From Pseudomonas petrae (lineage in GTDB: Bacteria; Pseudomonadota; Gammaproteobacteria; Pseudomonadales; Pseudomonadaceae), in contig NZ_JAKJXE010000007.1 in assembly GCF_021728295.1 (NCBI RefSeq), forward strand, positions 62,001 to 126,000: a DNA stretch of 64,000 bases, read 5' to 3'. A program made the position numbers and the translations under genes. Within the stretch, counting starts at the first letter, position 1. The number at the start of each line of letters is the position of its first letter. The notes under the pieces were generated by a model that did no database searches, was not told the DNA's origin, and saw only the letters and a list, made by a program, of their open reading frames with translations. Below are positions 1 to 8,909 of the stretch, piece after piece.

Positions 1-608
1 GCCGGGTCGCGTTTGCTCGGCTCGCCCCAGGCCATCTGCGCCATGGGCGTCAGCGTCACGGTGGGGTTCACGCTGTTGACGCGAATCCCGTGCCGACCCC
101 ATTCGCCACACTGCACACGGGTCATGGCGTCCATGGCGCCCTTTGACGCGCAATAGCTCAGGTGGTCGTCCAGCGCCACCAACGAGGCCTGGCTCGACAC
201 ATTGACGATGCTCCCCGCCACGCCTTCAGCGATCATCTTCTTCGCCACCGCTCCCGCTATCATCGCCGCTGCACGCACGTTGACCGCCATGACCTGATCG
301 AACGCCGCAGCGCTGACCTCGGTCGCGGATTCCAGTATGGAAATCCCCGCGCAGTTGACCAGTCCGTGCATCACCGGCAAGTCCGCCAACATTGCGGCCA
401 ATGGCTGCTGATCGGCCACATCCACGCGCAAGACCTGACAGCCCTGCCCCGCGAGTTTTTCCAGAGCGGCTGCATCGCGGCCGATGGCATAGACCTCGGC
501 GCCACTGTTCAGCAGTTGCTGCGTAACCTCCCAGCCGATGCCGCTGCTGGCGCCGGTGACCAGAACGCGCTGGCCGCTGAAATCAAATTGAGCCGTGTTC
601 ACAGTCAC
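1..608 (-). CDS. Short-chain dehydrogenase/reductase (SDR), 3' part missing
   Basis: NAD(P)-dependent oxidoreductase of the classical SDR family, probably oxidising a sugar or polyol intermediate of the operon it ends. About 202 codons are visible and the rest lies beyond position 1. The nucleotide-binding motif TGASSGIG is at residues 18-25 and the catalytic Tyr152/Lys156 pair is in YCASK. I chose the GTG at 608 because it forms a GTGA overlap with the stop of the upstream kinase gene, a usual sign of translational coupling; a second GTG two codons later is possible. It is the last visible gene of the minus-strand polyol operon. The substrate cannot be read from the sequence. Confidence 0.85.
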   Translation of the reverse strand, partial: MTVNTAQFDFSGQRVLVTGASSGIGWEVTQQLLNSGAEVYAIGRDAAALEKLAGQGCQVLRVDVADQQPLAAMLADLPVMHGLVNCAGISILESATEVSAAAFDQVMAVNVRAAAMIAGAVAKKMIAEGVAGSIVNVSSQASLVALDDHLSYCASKGAMDAMTRVQCGEWGRHGIRVNSVNPTVTLTPMAQMAWGEPSKRDP

Positions 609-2137
609 GCTCCCTGCAGGCGATGCATGATCGGTTTCAGCGCCGGGTACAGCGCCACGTAATCGGCGAACAGTCGCGAATACAGTGCGACGTTATCCGC
701 TTGAGGCTCCGCCCGGCGCTCCAGTTGAACCCAGCCTTTGTGAACCTGCGCTTCATCCACCAGCCCGACCGCGTGGGCCGCCAGCAAGGCTGCACCGAGC
801 GCGGCTTCGACCTCCTGCACGATGGTGTAGACCGGGAAGTTGGTGACGTCGGCAATGATCTGCATCCACAGATCCGAATGGCTGGCACCGCCGACGACGA
901 TCAGCCGAGGGTCCAGGGATTGCGCGCCTTTGGTGCCCGCTTCGATGTTGTGCCGAAGCGCGAAAGTGACGCCTTCGAGCACCGCGCGATACAGATGGAT
1001 TCGGCTGTGATAAAGGCTCAGGCCGACAAAACTGCCGCTGGCTTTTGCGTCCCACACCGGGCTGCGCTCGCCCATCAGGTAAGGCTGGAACAGCACGCCG
1101 TCGCTGCCGGCGGGAATCTTCATCGCCGCACGTTCGAGAATGACGTGACTGTCTTCGCCGCTCTCCCTGCCTTGCTGCTCTTCAGCCTGGCAGAACTGCT
1201 CGCGAAACCAGCTGACCGACGCGCCGGCGGTGATCGCGCCGCCGAAGATGTAGAGGTCCTTCGCGCCGTTGAAGACGTGGGGGAAACTGACCAGACCGTG
1301 CCGGGCATCGACCTGCTGATTGAGATAGCCCCAGCACATGCTGGTGCCAATCATCGCCACATGGTTGCCGGCTTGGGTGACGCCGGCGGCGAAGGTCGCC
1401 ATGGCGGCATCGACACCGCCACCGAGCAGCGGAATGTCAGGGGTAAGCCCAAGGCGATCGGCCCATTCGGGCAACAGGCCACCGACGACATCACCGGAGT
1501 GAACCAGCCGCTGGGGCATCATCGACGCCGGGATACCCAACGCGTCGAGCATTTCTGCCGACCAGCCCCGTGCCTTGATGTCGTAGACACCGCCGATGTT
1601 GCCGGCAGAGCTGTGATCCACCGCGACCTCGCCGGTCAGGCAGTAATTGATGTAGCTGTTGGGCGGCAGCAGGTAGCGCGTGTCAGCCCAGATCTGTGGC
1701 TGTTTGTCCTTGAGCCAGAGCATTTTGGTGAAGCCGTAATAGCTATCCACCGAGTTGCCGGTGATCGCGTACAGCCGCTCGAGATCGACGTGCTCGTTGA
1801 CCCACTCGACCTGTGCTTCGGCGCGGCGGTCCATCCAGATCAGGCATGGGTACAAGGGCTTGATCTGCGCATCGACCGCAATGCCGGAGCCGCCGTACAG
1901 GCTGCTGACACACAGGGCTTTGACGCTGTCTCTGGGCAACGCGCTTTTGCGCATGCAGGCGGCGACGCAGATTTCCACGGCGTCGAGCCAGACCTCTGGC
2001 CATTGCTCGGCCCAGCGCGGTTTGGGGGTGTCGACCTTATAACTGTGGCTGTGCTGCGCGATGATCCGGCCTTGGCCATCGACCAGCAATGCCTTGGTGC
2101 TTTGGGTGCCGATGTCGACACCGATGACGTAATCCAT
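605..2137 (-). CDS. FGGY-family carbohydrate kinase
   Basis: ATP-dependent sugar or polyol kinase of the FGGY family (xylulokinase, glycerol kinase, erythritol kinase relatives), 510 residues. The N-terminal DIGTQSTKALLVD is the phosphate-binding motif of the actin/hexokinase fold. A second glycine-rich stretch, GGGVDAAMATFAAGV, lies mid-protein, and the C-terminal IVVGGASHSDLWMQ matches the family's adenosine motif. It should phosphorylate the ketose made by the dehydrogenases encoded on either side. An AATAACAA motif of the Hfq/Crc type sits at 2153-2160, 15-22 nt before the start. Its stop overlaps the SDR start by four bases. I cannot assign the substrate: the tetritol, pentitol and ketopentose kinases of this family look alike at this level. 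Confidence 0.9.
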   Translation of the reverse strand: MDYVIGVDIGTQSTKALLVDGQGRIIAQHSHSYKVDTPKPRWAEQWPEVWLDAVEICVAACMRKSALPRDSVKALCVSSLYGGSGIAVDAQIKPLYPCLIWMDRRAEAQVEWVNEHVDLERLYAITGNSVDSYYGFTKMLWLKDKQPQIWADTRYLLPPNSYINYCLTGEVAVDHSSAGNIGGVYDIKARGWSAEMLDALGIPASMMPQRLVHSGDVVGGLLPEWADRLGLTPDIPLLGGGVDAAMATFAAGVTQAGNHVAMIGTSMCWGYLNQQVDARHGLVSFPHVFNGAKDLYIFGGAITAGASVSWFREQFCQAEEQQGRESGEDSHVILERAAMKIPAGSDGVLFQPYLMGERSPVWDAKASGSFVGLSLYHSRIHLYRAVLEGVTFALRHNIEAGTKGAQSLDPRLIVVGGASHSDLWMQIIADVTNFPVYTIVQEVEAALGAALLAAHAVGLVDEAQVHKGWVQLERRAEPQADNVALYSRLFADYVALYPALKPIMHRLQGA

Positions 2138-2176
2138 CTGGGTGCGCTCTTGTTGTTATTGGGTAGGTATGCAAGA

Positions 2177-2269
2177 CCTGTAGGAGCGCGCTTGCCCGCG
2201 AAAGCGTTGTGTCAGACGGTACTGACGATTCTGATACACCGCCATCGCGGGCAAGCGCGCTCCTACAGG
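2177..2269. repeat. REPIN (inverted pair of REP sequences)
   Basis: Two REP units face each other. The left arm begins CCTGTAGGAGCGCGCTTG and the right arm is its near-perfect reverse complement ending GCGCTCCTACAGG, with about 43 bases between them. The same arms occur at 3392-3486 and 14876-14967. It lies between the dehydrogenase and kinase genes and ends three bases before the dehydrogenase stop codon, so the operon mRNA would carry this long hairpin. Confidence 0.9.
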
Positions 2270-2272
2270 TGG

Positions 2273-3361
2273 TCACTGATTCACAGGCTTGAGCAGCACC
2301 TTGATCGACTTGGTCGAGTCCGCCAAGGCGAACGCTTCGGCGTAGTCGTCCAGACCGAAATCGTGGGTGACGATGCCTTCCGACGTCACCAGCCCGCGCT
2401 CGAACAGGTCGATGGCAATCGGGTAGCAATACGGGCCCAGGTGAGCCCCGCGCACGTCGAGTTCCTTGCGATCGCCGATGATTGACCAGTCAGCACTGGT
2501 CTCGGCGCCGAACACGCTGAACTCCACAAAGCGGCCCAGCTTGCGGATCAGATCAAGGCCCTGAGTGACGCCGATCGGCACGCCTGTAGTCTCGATATAA
2601 ACGTCGCAGCCGTAGCCGTCGGTGAGCCCGTTGATGATCTCTTTCGCATTGTCGCGGCTCGGGTTGATCACCACGTCGGCGCCGAATTTTTTCGCCAGCT
2701 CCAGACGCTCGTCGACCATGTCGATGACCACCAGCTTCTTCGGCGTTTTCAGCGCTGCGACCTGCACCATGCACAGACCCAGGGTGCCGGCGCCGGCGAT
2801 CACCAGCACGTCGTCGAGCTGAACATCACCACGGTTCACCGTGTGAATCGAACAGGCCATCGGCTCGATCAGCGCCGAGTCTTCCAGTGACACCGACTCA
2901 GGGATGTGATGCACGATGGCGGTCTTCGGAATGCGCATGTACTGCGCCATGCCGCCCTCGGCGACGTCTTTCTGGAAGCCGAAGATGTTGTGCACTTCGC
3001 ACATCCAGTACTTGCCGGACTTGCAGAACTTGCACTTCTCGCACGGGACGATCTGCTCGGCGATGACCTTGTCACCCACCTTCACGCCGAAGTGCTCTTC
3101 AGCACCCTCGCCTACCGAATCGACGTAGCCGAAGAACTCGTGCCCCGGTACCACCGGCGCCTTGACCCACGGGCTCTCGCCGCCCCAGAACATCGCCGCG
3201 CCCGAATGGCATTTGCAGTCACTGGCGCAGATCCCGCAGGCACCGATGCGAATCACCAGTTCATTGGCACGCGCGACGGGCTTGCTGATCTGCTCCAGAC
3301 GGTAGTCTTTCGGGGCATGGCAGACGATGGCTTGCATGGTGTTTGTAGTGTTTTGTTCCAT
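2273..3361 (-). CDS. Zinc-dependent alcohol dehydrogenase (MDR), erythritol/L-threitol dehydrogenase-like
   Basis: Medium-chain dehydrogenase, 362 residues, oxidising a polyol to a ketose with NAD(P)+. It has the catalytic-zinc residues in GACGICASDCK and PGHEFFGY. The structural-zinc cluster is CEKCKFCKSGKYWMC, and the Rossmann motif is GAGTLGL. From memory it resembles the erythritol/L-threitol dehydrogenase EltD, which would make the substrate a C4 polyol; that is inference. A second Met eight codons downstream (MQAIV) is an alternative start; the first is preceded by an AGGTG. REP pairs lie on both sides, so it is expressed within the operon but may have its own mRNA stability. Confidence 0.88.
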   Translation of the reverse strand: MEQNTTNTMQAIVCHAPKDYRLEQISKPVARANELVIRIGACGICASDCKCHSGAAMFWGGESPWVKAPVVPGHEFFGYVDSVGEGAEEHFGVKVGDKVIAEQIVPCEKCKFCKSGKYWMCEVHNIFGFQKDVAEGGMAQYMRIPKTAIVHHIPESVSLEDSALIEPMACSIHTVNRGDVQLDDVLVIAGAGTLGLCMVQVAALKTPKKLVVIDMVDERLELAKKFGADVVINPSRDNAKEIINGLTDGYGCDVYIETTGVPIGVTQGLDLIRKLGRFVEFSVFGAETSADWSIIGDRKELDVRGAHLGPYCYPIAIDLFERGLVTSEGIVTHDFGLDDYAEAFALADSTKSIKVLLKPVNQ

Positions 3362-3391
3362 GTCGGTTCACCTGTTTGGGTTTGTTTGATG

Positions 3392-3486
3392 ACCTGTAGG
3401 AGCGCGCTTGTCCGCGATGGCGGCGGACCCGTTGCATTCTTGTCGTCTGACGCGACGCCATCGCGGGCAAGCGCGCTCCTACAGGT
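3392..3486. repeat. REPIN (inverted pair of REP sequences)
   Basis: Same REP family as at 2177-2269. The left unit starts ACCTGTAGGAGCGCGCTTG and has one change (TCCGCG for CCCGCG); the right unit ends GCGCTCCTACAGGT. It fills most of the gap between the ABC permease and the alcohol dehydrogenase. The transcript would fold into a hairpin of about 95 nt, which could slow 3' exonucleases and make the upstream transporter mRNA more abundant than the enzymes; that effect is inferred. Confidence 0.9.
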
Positions 3487-3503
3487 TAGGGTTCGAGATC
3501 GGT

Positions 3504-4484
3504 TTATTTATGCCGCTGCCGACTGATGAAGATCGCCAGCAAAATGATTCCGCCCTTGATCACGCTCTGCACATAGGGCGAGACGCCAAGCATGTTCAGG
3601 CCGTTGTTCAACACGCCCAACAGCATCGCGCCCACCAGCGTGCCGATGATCACGCCGCGACCGCCGGCAATCGACGCGCCGCCCAGTACCACGGCCGCAA
3701 TGGCGTCCAGCTCGAAACCGACGCCCGCGTTAGGTTGACCGCTCATCAGCCGCGACGACAACACCAGCCCGGCAATCGCCGCCGTCAGCCCGCTGATCGA
3801 GTAGACCAACAGCTTGAACCGCGAGGCGCGCACGCCGGAAAGGCGCACGGCTTCTTCGTTGCCACCGATGGCGTAAACGTAGCGGCCAACGCGGGTGTGC
3901 TGCAGCAGCACCCAAGCGAAAAAGTAGGTCGCCAGCATGATCAGAATCGGCACCTGAATGCCGAACAGCGTGCCGCGCCCGAACCAGGCGAACCAGTCCG
4001 GCATGCCCGCAATCGGGTAGCCGTCGGTGTACATCAGGCCCAGCCCGCGAGCGATGCCCATGGTCGCCAGCGTCACGATGATCGGTGGCATTTTCAGGTA
4101 CGCGACGAAGATGCCGTTGCCCACCCCGAAGCCCACGCCAATCAACAAACCGATGAGGATCGCAATCGGCGCCGGGACGCCTGCGACCATCAGCCCGGTG
4201 GTCAGCGTGCCGGACAATGCCATCACCGGACCCACCGACAGATCGATGCCGCCGGTAAGAATCACGCAGGTCATGCCGACCGCGATGATCGCGTTGATCG
4301 ACACTTGGCGGGCGATGTTTTCCAGATTCGCGCCGGTGAGAAACTTGTCGCTGGCAAAGATCATGAAGACCGTCACCACCACCAGGCCAACGAAGGGATA
4401 GAAGGCGGGCGAGCGGATCAATCGCGCGAAGTTGAGCTTCATCTGGCTGGGCTGCACGGTCATGGGTTTAATGGAGGTGTTCAC
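3504..4484 (-). CDS. Sugar ABC transporter permease, RbsC family
   Basis: Inner-membrane permease of a CUT2-type (ribose/xylose/autoinducer-2 class) ABC importer, 326 residues with eight or more hydrophobic segments. The family signature [30 protein letters not shown] is recognisable near residues 56-85. A GTG at 4484 is the likely start: it overlaps the ATPase gene by 17 bases and has GGGAG eight bases upstream. Met8 and Met15 are weaker alternatives. It is the only permease gene here, so it presumably works as a homodimer with the ATPase and binding protein encoded upstream. Confidence 0.93.
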   Translation of the reverse strand: MNTSIKPMTVQPSQMKLNFARLIRSPAFYPFVGLVVVTVFMIFASDKFLTGANLENIARQVSINAIIAVGMTCVILTGGIDLSVGPVMALSGTLTTGLMVAGVPAPIAILIGLLIGVGFGVGNGIFVAYLKMPPIIVTLATMGIARGLGLMYTDGYPIAGMPDWFAWFGRGTLFGIQVPILIMLATYFFAWVLLQHTRVGRYVYAIGGNEEAVRLSGVRASRFKLLVYSISGLTAAIAGLVLSSRLMSGQPNAGVGFELDAIAAVVLGGASIAGGRGVIIGTLVGAMLLGVLNNGLNMLGVSPYVQSVIKGGIILLAIFISRQRHK

Positions 4485-5979
4485 TGTTCAGGCTCCCGGT
4501 GGCGTGGCGCATCACTTCCTGCGGATTAATGGCCGAAGCCTCCAGCACATTGACGATAGCGCCCTTGTTGAAAACGGCCACGCGGTCGCACATACCGATG
4601 ATTTCCGGCAGTTCCGAAGAGATCATGATGATCGCGAAGCCTTGTTCGGTGAGTTTGCGCATCAGGGTGTAGATCTCCGCTTTCGCGCCGACGTCGATGC
4701 CTCGGGTCGGCTCGTCAAAGATCAGGATGTCGCAGTGGTGATTGATCCAGCGCGCGATGACCACCTTCTGCTGATTGCCACCGCTCAAGTTGATGACCCG
4801 GCTTTCACCGCTCGGCGCCTTGATCGACAGCTGCTTCATCAGCTCGGCTGTGGTGGTGTCTTCCTTGTGCCGGTTAAGCAGGTGCGCCGGGCCTTCGTAC
4901 TTGCCCAGGTTGTTCAGGGAGATATTCTCGCGAATGCTGAAATCCACGATCAGCCCTTCGCTCTTGCGGCTCTCCGGCAACAGGCCGATGCCACTGGCCA
5001 GCGCCTGCGCCGGATCATTGAGGTGCGCCGGCTGCCCCCGCAGCAGCACATCCTTGCTGACCACAGGCAGCGCGCCGATCACCCCAAGCGCCAGTTCCGT
5101 TCGCCCGGACCCTACCAGCCCGGCAAAACCGAGAATCTCGCCCTTGTGCAGATTGAAACTGTTGTGCGGACCGTTGCGGGTCAGCTGGATGTCGCGCACC
5201 TGCAGCACCATTTCGCCCTGGGCGCGGGACTGCTTGGGCGGAAAGCTTGCTTCCAGTCGCCGCCCCACCATCATCTCCACCAGCGTATCGATGTCGCTGT
5301 TGGCCACGGTCAGTGCGCCGACATTGGCGCCATCGCGCAGCACGCTGATGCGGTCGCAGACCTGAAAGATTTCCTCCAGGTGGTGGGAGATGAAGATCAC
5401 CGCCACGCCCTGGCTTTTCAGCTCGCGCATGATGTCGAACAACAGCTCGGCCTCGGACGGCGTCAGGGTGGCGGTGGGTTCGTCGAGAATCAGCAAACGC
5501 GCTTCAAGGGCCAGTGCCTTGGCGATCTCGACAAACTGCTGCTCGGCCACGCTCAAGTGTTGCACCGAGCAATCCAGATTGATCTTCACGCCGAGCCGGT
5601 CGAACAGCGCGATGGCTTTCTCGCGCATCTCGCCTTTACGCAGCAAGCCGAAGCCGTTGACGATCTCGTGACCGAGGAAAATATTCTCCACGGCATTGAG
5701 ATAGGGGATCAGGCTGAACTCTTGAAAAACGATACCGATGCCGGCCGCAATGGCTTCGTTGTAGGTCGCGAAATGCTGCTCGGCGCCATCGATGAGAATG
5801 CTGCCTTTGTCCTGATGCTCGACGCCCGCGAGGATCTTCATTAGGGTCGATTTGCCCGCGCCGTTTTCACCGAGCAGCGCGTGAATTTCGCCGCGCTCGA
5901 CCTGCAGGTTGATCGACTTGAGCGCCTGCACGCCAGGGTAGCTTTTACAGATGTTTTCCAATTGCAGAAGGCAGCTCAT
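4468..5979 (-). CDS. Sugar ABC transporter ATP-binding protein, RbsA family
   Basis: Double-cassette ATPase of a CUT2 importer, 503 residues, the usual length for RbsA/MglA. The first half has Walker [10 protein letters not shown] and Walker [16 protein letters not shown]. The second half has the degenerate Walker A-like GLVGSGRTE, the signature LSGGNQQKV and Walker [15 protein letters not shown], as is normal in this family. I start it at [14 protein letters not shown] (5979), which has GAGG eight bases upstream; open frame continues further but is not RbsA-like. It follows the binding-protein gene after a 94-base gap and overlaps the permease start. Confidence 0.94.
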   Translation of the reverse strand: MSCLLQLENICKSYPGVQALKSINLQVERGEIHALLGENGAGKSTLMKILAGVEHQDKGSILIDGAEQHFATYNEAIAAGIGIVFQEFSLIPYLNAVENIFLGHEIVNGFGLLRKGEMREKAIALFDRLGVKINLDCSVQHLSVAEQQFVEIAKALALEARLLILDEPTATLTPSEAELLFDIMRELKSQGVAVIFISHHLEEIFQVCDRISVLRDGANVGALTVANSDIDTLVEMMVGRRLEASFPPKQSRAQGEMVLQVRDIQLTRNGPHNSFNLHKGEILGFAGLVGSGRTELALGVIGALPVVSKDVLLRGQPAHLNDPAQALASGIGLLPESRKSEGLIVDFSIRENISLNNLGKYEGPAHLLNRHKEDTTTAELMKQLSIKAPSGESRVINLSGGNQQKVVIARWINHHCDILIFDEPTRGIDVGAKAEIYTLMRKLTEQGFAIIMISSELPEIIGMCDRVAVFNKGAIVNVLEASAINPQEVMRHATGSLNSEHLH

Positions 5980-6073
5980 GCGCACCTCATCGCAGCAGAA
6001 CATCGCCGCGCAACTCAAGAAAATCCGTGGCGCCTGCCTGAGCAAAAGCCTCAGGCGAGCAGCGCCACGCCCG

Positions 6074-7021
6074 TTACCAGGTGAAGGTTTTTGCCTTCGC
6101 CTGATCCACCAGCAGGATGTCGACCGGGATGATCGACGGGACTTGTGAGCCCCATTTCCTGGCGAGCGCCAGCCCTAGCGCCAGACGTACCTGATCGCGT
6201 GGGTATTGGGCAGAAGTGGCGATGAACTTGCTGTTGGGCTTCTGGATTTCCTTGATGGCTTCAGGCGCGCCGTCGACGCTGGTCAGCTTGACGTCCATGC
6301 CGCTGGATTCAATGGCGGCCAGGGCCCCAAGCGAACCGTTGTCGTTGACGCTGAACAGGCCTTTTAGATTGGGCTGCGCCTGCAACATGTTTTCAGTCAC
6401 GGTCAGCGCTTGATCACGCTCCTGCTTGCCGTTCTGAATGCTGACAATCTTGATGTCTTTGTACTTGCCCAAGGCTTCCTTGCAGCCGCGCACGCGCTCG
6501 AGAATCGGCACCACGGCAATCCCGTCGAGAATCCCGACGTCACCCTTCTCGCCGATGTTCTTGGCCAGGTAATCGCACGCCTGCACGCCAGCGTCGAAGT
6601 TCTTCGAGCCGACGAACGAATCCAGCGGGCCATTGGCTTGAGCATCCACCGCAACCACCACCACGCCTTTATCGTGGGCCTGTTTGACGGCGGACTGAAC
6701 GCCGACAGAATCGGTCGGGTTGATGATCAGGATATCGATGCCTTTCTGCAGCATGTCTTCGATGTCGCTGATCTGTTTGGACACGTCGTGGCGCGCGTCA
6801 GTGACCAGCAGGGTTGCACCGATGCTGGCGGTGGCGTCCTGAAGGGCGTCCTTCATGGACACGAAATAGGGGTTGTTGATCTCTTGAAACGAAGCACCAA
6901 CTTTTAGCGGGCCGGTCTTGGCGGCGTCTGCGGCCTGGACATTGATGGCACTGCCGCAGGCGACAGCCACGGCGAGGGAACAGAGAGCGGCGGAAAAGCC
7001 CTTCTTGAGGCGAGTTGTCAT
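6074..7021 (-). CDS. Periplasmic sugar-binding protein (ribose/xylitol-binding type)
   Basis: First gene of the polyol operon, 315 residues. A signal peptide of about 31 residues (positive start, hydrophobic core, cleavage near NVQA-ADAA) exports it to the periplasm. The mature part is a type-I periplasmic binding fold: the segment starting [15 protein letters not shown], then [13 protein letters not shown], then IIINPTDS-like and [12 protein letters not shown]. It captures the substrate and passes it to the permease. Upstream are a sigma-70-like promoter, a dyad with the LacI-family central CG, and an AACAATAAAAACAA stretch 13-26 bases before the start (see neighbouring entries). The ligand is not determined; a tetritol or pentitol is the best guess from the enzymes. 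Confidence 0.92.
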   Translation of the reverse strand: MTTRLKKGFSAALCSLAVAVACGSAINVQAADAAKTGPLKVGASFQEINNPYFVSMKDALQDATASIGATLLVTDARHDVSKQISDIEDMLQKGIDILIINPTDSVGVQSAVKQAHDKGVVVVAVDAQANGPLDSFVGSKNFDAGVQACDYLAKNIGEKGDVGILDGIAVVPILERVRGCKEALGKYKDIKIVSIQNGKQERDQALTVTENMLQAQPNLKGLFSVNDNGSLGALAAIESSGMDVKLTSVDGAPEAIKEIQKPNSKFIATSAQYPRDQVRLALGLALARKWGSQVPSIIPVDILLVDQAKAKTFTW

Positions 7022-7055
7022 AGCGAAAATCCCGTTGTTTTTATTGTTAAAGCGG

Positions 7056-7108
7056 AAAATGTAATCGTTAACATTTTCGAAATTAGCAGAGAAACAGGGG
7101 GTTCGCAA
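7056..7108 (-). promoter_or_regulatory. Promoter and LacI-type operator of the polyol operon
   Basis: On the minus strand, TTGCGA (7103-7108) and TAATTT (7080-7085) are 17 bases apart and form a moderate sigma-70 promoter. Immediately downstream is a dyad at 7056-7077 with arms AAAATGT and ACATTTT. Its centre, TGTTAACGATTACA, has the CG core typical of LacI/GalR-family operators. A repressor bound there would block transcription start. No LacI-type gene is in the window, so the regulator is inferred and must be encoded elsewhere, perhaps left of position 1. Confidence 0.55.
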
Positions 7109-7173
7109 TATCTGTAGGCGACCGTTGGTAAGGCCGGCATGACGACCGCCGGCGAGTTTCCTGGCCCGGCGCG

Positions 7174-7226
7174 TTGACAGCCCAAAGATCTCTGCCGATA
7201 CTCCGGGTCGCGTTGTACGACAACGC
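7174..7226 (+). promoter_or_regulatory. Sigma-70 promoter with 17-bp dyad operator
   Basis: TTGACA (7174-7179) and GATACT (7197-7202) are exactly 17 bases apart. The dyad GCGTTGTACGACAACGC (7210-7226) follows, containing TTGT-N3-ACAA, the half-site pattern of FadR-subfamily GntR regulators. Its position at the start of transcription suggests repression. A related dyad lies at nearly the same distance from the -10 box of the udh promoter (8910-8958). It points toward the porin gene at 7531. Confidence 0.65.
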
Positions 7227-7530
7227 ATAACCGATAACAACAATAAAAAGGAATGCTTTATGACGATGACAGTCAATCGGCGCCTGTCGCCCCGAAAAAT
7301 CCGCTACACCTCCCCTTTTGCTTCTGCATCCCCCGCTTTGCCTGCGCGCGCGCGTGCGCCTGTGTTTGCCGACGCAACTGCGAGCGATTGATCGACGACG
7401 GCCGTTTCGATCAGGCAGTGAGCCTCATTCAAAACCGGTGACTTGAGCACCCATGTCCACTCCTTCGGCGCCTCGGCGATGACCTTGGGTGCGGGACCGT
7501 TTTGTCAGCAGAAAGGGAGAACAATAAGAA
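7227..7530 (+). other. Leader region with an orphan translation start; possible gene remnant
   Basis: Between the promoter and the porin gene are 304 bases without a recognisable gene. They are not empty: AACAACAATAAAAA (7236-7249) looks like an Hfq/Crc site and is followed by AAGGA and an ATG at 7260. That opens a 43-codon frame (7260-7391) rich in Arg, Pro and Ala. A second overlapping frame from ATG 7253 runs 62 codons to 7441 and ends in the protein-like LIDDGRFDQAVSLIQNR. Either this is a regulatory leader, or a former first gene of the operon has been deleted, leaving its start signals and perhaps its tail. Neither peptide resembles a family I know. Confidence 0.4.
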
Positions 7531-8787
7531 ATGAAGATCCAGACCAACCGTTCGTGGCTGCTGCTTGGCGCTGGCAGCGTCGCATTCAGCCTGCCATTGA
7601 TGAGCCTAGCTGAAGGCTTTATCGAGGACACCAAGGCCACGCTCAACCTGCGCAATGCCTACTTCAACCGAAACTTCACCAACGCGGCGAACCCTCAGAA
7701 CTACGCCGAAGAGTGGACGCAAAACTTCATCCTCGACGTGAAATCGGGCTTCACCCCGGGCACGGTCGGCTTCGGCCTCGATGTCCTGGGCCTGTACTCG
7801 CAAAAACTCGATGGCGGCAAGGGCACGGGCGGCACTCAGCTGTTGCCGATCCATGATGACGGGCGCCCCGCCGATAACTTCGGCCGCCTGGGCGTGGCGG
7901 CAAAAGCGCGGCTTTCCAACACGGAATTGAAGATCGGCGAATGGATGCCGGTGCTGCCTATCCTGCGCTCCGATGACGGCCGCTCTCTGCCGCAAACCTT
8001 CCGCGGCGGGCAGATCACTTCCAGGGAAATCGCCGGCCTCACGCTGTACGGCGGCCAGTTCCGCGGCAACAGCCCACGCAATGACGCGAGCATGGAAGAC
8101 ATGTTCATGAACGGTAAATCCGCTGCGTTCAAGTCGGACCGCTTCAACTTTGGCGGCGGCGAATACACCTTCAACGAGAAGCGCACCCAGGTCGGGCTCT
8201 GGTACGCGCAGCTGGAAGACGTCTACCAGCAAGAGTTCTTGAATCTCATCCACAAGCAGCCGATCGGCGACTGGACCCTGGGCGCCAACCTGGGCTACTT
8301 CCTCGGCAAAGAGGACGGCAACAAGCTGGCCGGCGAGCTGGATAACAAGACCGCCTACGCCATGCTGTCCGCCAACTACAAGGGCAACACCGTCTACCTC
8401 GGCCTGCAAAAGGTCTATGGCGATGACCAGTGGATGCGCGTCAACGGCACCAGCGGCGGCACGCTGGCCAACGACAGCTACAACTCAAGCTACGACAACG
8501 CCAGGGAACGCTCCTGGCAACTGCGCCACGACGTGGACTTCGCGATATTCGGCGTCCCTGGCCTGACGATGATGAACCGCTACATCAGCGGCGATAACGT
8601 GCACACCGGCACCGTGACCGACGGCAAGGAGTGGGGACGTGAGTCCGAGCTGGCGTATACGGTGCAAAGCGGCACGTTCAAAAGCCTCAACGTCCGGTGG
8701 CGCAACTCCTCGATGCGGCGTGATTACAGCACCAACGAGTTCGACGAAAACCGAGTGTTTATCAGCTACCCAATCTCGCTGATGTAA
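7531..8787 (+). CDS. OprD-family outer-membrane porin
   Basis: Substrate-specific outer-membrane channel of the OprD/Occ family, 418 residues. The first roughly 27 residues form a signal peptide (cleavage near SLAEG), followed by GFIEDTKATLNLRNAYFNRNF, the family's N-terminal strand. The middle SLPQTFRGGQI and LTLYGGQF are typical OprD segments. The C-terminus ends in a short amphipathic beta strand (RVFISYPISLM), though without the usual terminal aromatic residue. AAAGGGAG is the ribosome site, with AACAATAA right after it at 7520-7527. Beside the uronate dehydrogenase and TRAP genes it probably admits uronic acids across the outer membrane, as some OccK porins do; this is inference from context. 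Confidence 0.92.
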   Translation: MKIQTNRSWLLLGAGSVAFSLPLMSLAEGFIEDTKATLNLRNAYFNRNFTNAANPQNYAEEWTQNFILDVKSGFTPGTVGFGLDVLGLYSQKLDGGKGTGGTQLLPIHDDGRPADNFGRLGVAAKARLSNTELKIGEWMPVLPILRSDDGRSLPQTFRGGQITSREIAGLTLYGGQFRGNSPRNDASMEDMFMNGKSAAFKSDRFNFGGGEYTFNEKRTQVGLWYAQLEDVYQQEFLNLIHKQPIGDWTLGANLGYFLGKEDGNKLAGELDNKTAYAMLSANYKGNTVYLGLQKVYGDDQWMRVNGTSGGTLANDSYNSSYDNARERSWQLRHDVDFAIFGVPGLTMMNRYISGDNVHTGTVTDGKEWGRESELAYTVQSGTFKSLNVRWRNSSMRRDYSTNEFDENRVFISYPISLM

Positions 8788-8873
8788 GAGGCTAAAACGT
8801 CGTCTCCGATAAGCGGCGAGTCATGGCGATCCACACCATTGGCTTAGCCTCGCCGCGCTTTGGAGGGCGTTTT
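8788..8873 (+). terminator. Possible weak terminator after the porin gene
   Basis: An inverted repeat GAGGCTAA (8788-8795) / TTAGCCTC (8844-8851) is followed by a short CGCC/GGCG stem and TTTT (8870-8873). The stem is weak, so read-through into udh is possible. Confidence 0.3.
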
Positions 8874-8909
8874 GAAACAGAGCCCTGAATGGCTTACACC
8901 TTCGTCGCG

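Noticed and set aside
2177..3486. CRISPR-like repeats or an insertion sequence between the polyol genes
   Set aside because: The units are inverted REP pairs without spacers, transposase or target duplications.
7253..7441. Cysteine-rich 62-residue peptide that might be a metal-binding or bacteriocin-like protein
   Set aside because: The cysteines come from an alternating GC tract and the ATG lies directly against its supposed ribosome site. I kept it only as a possible gene remnant.
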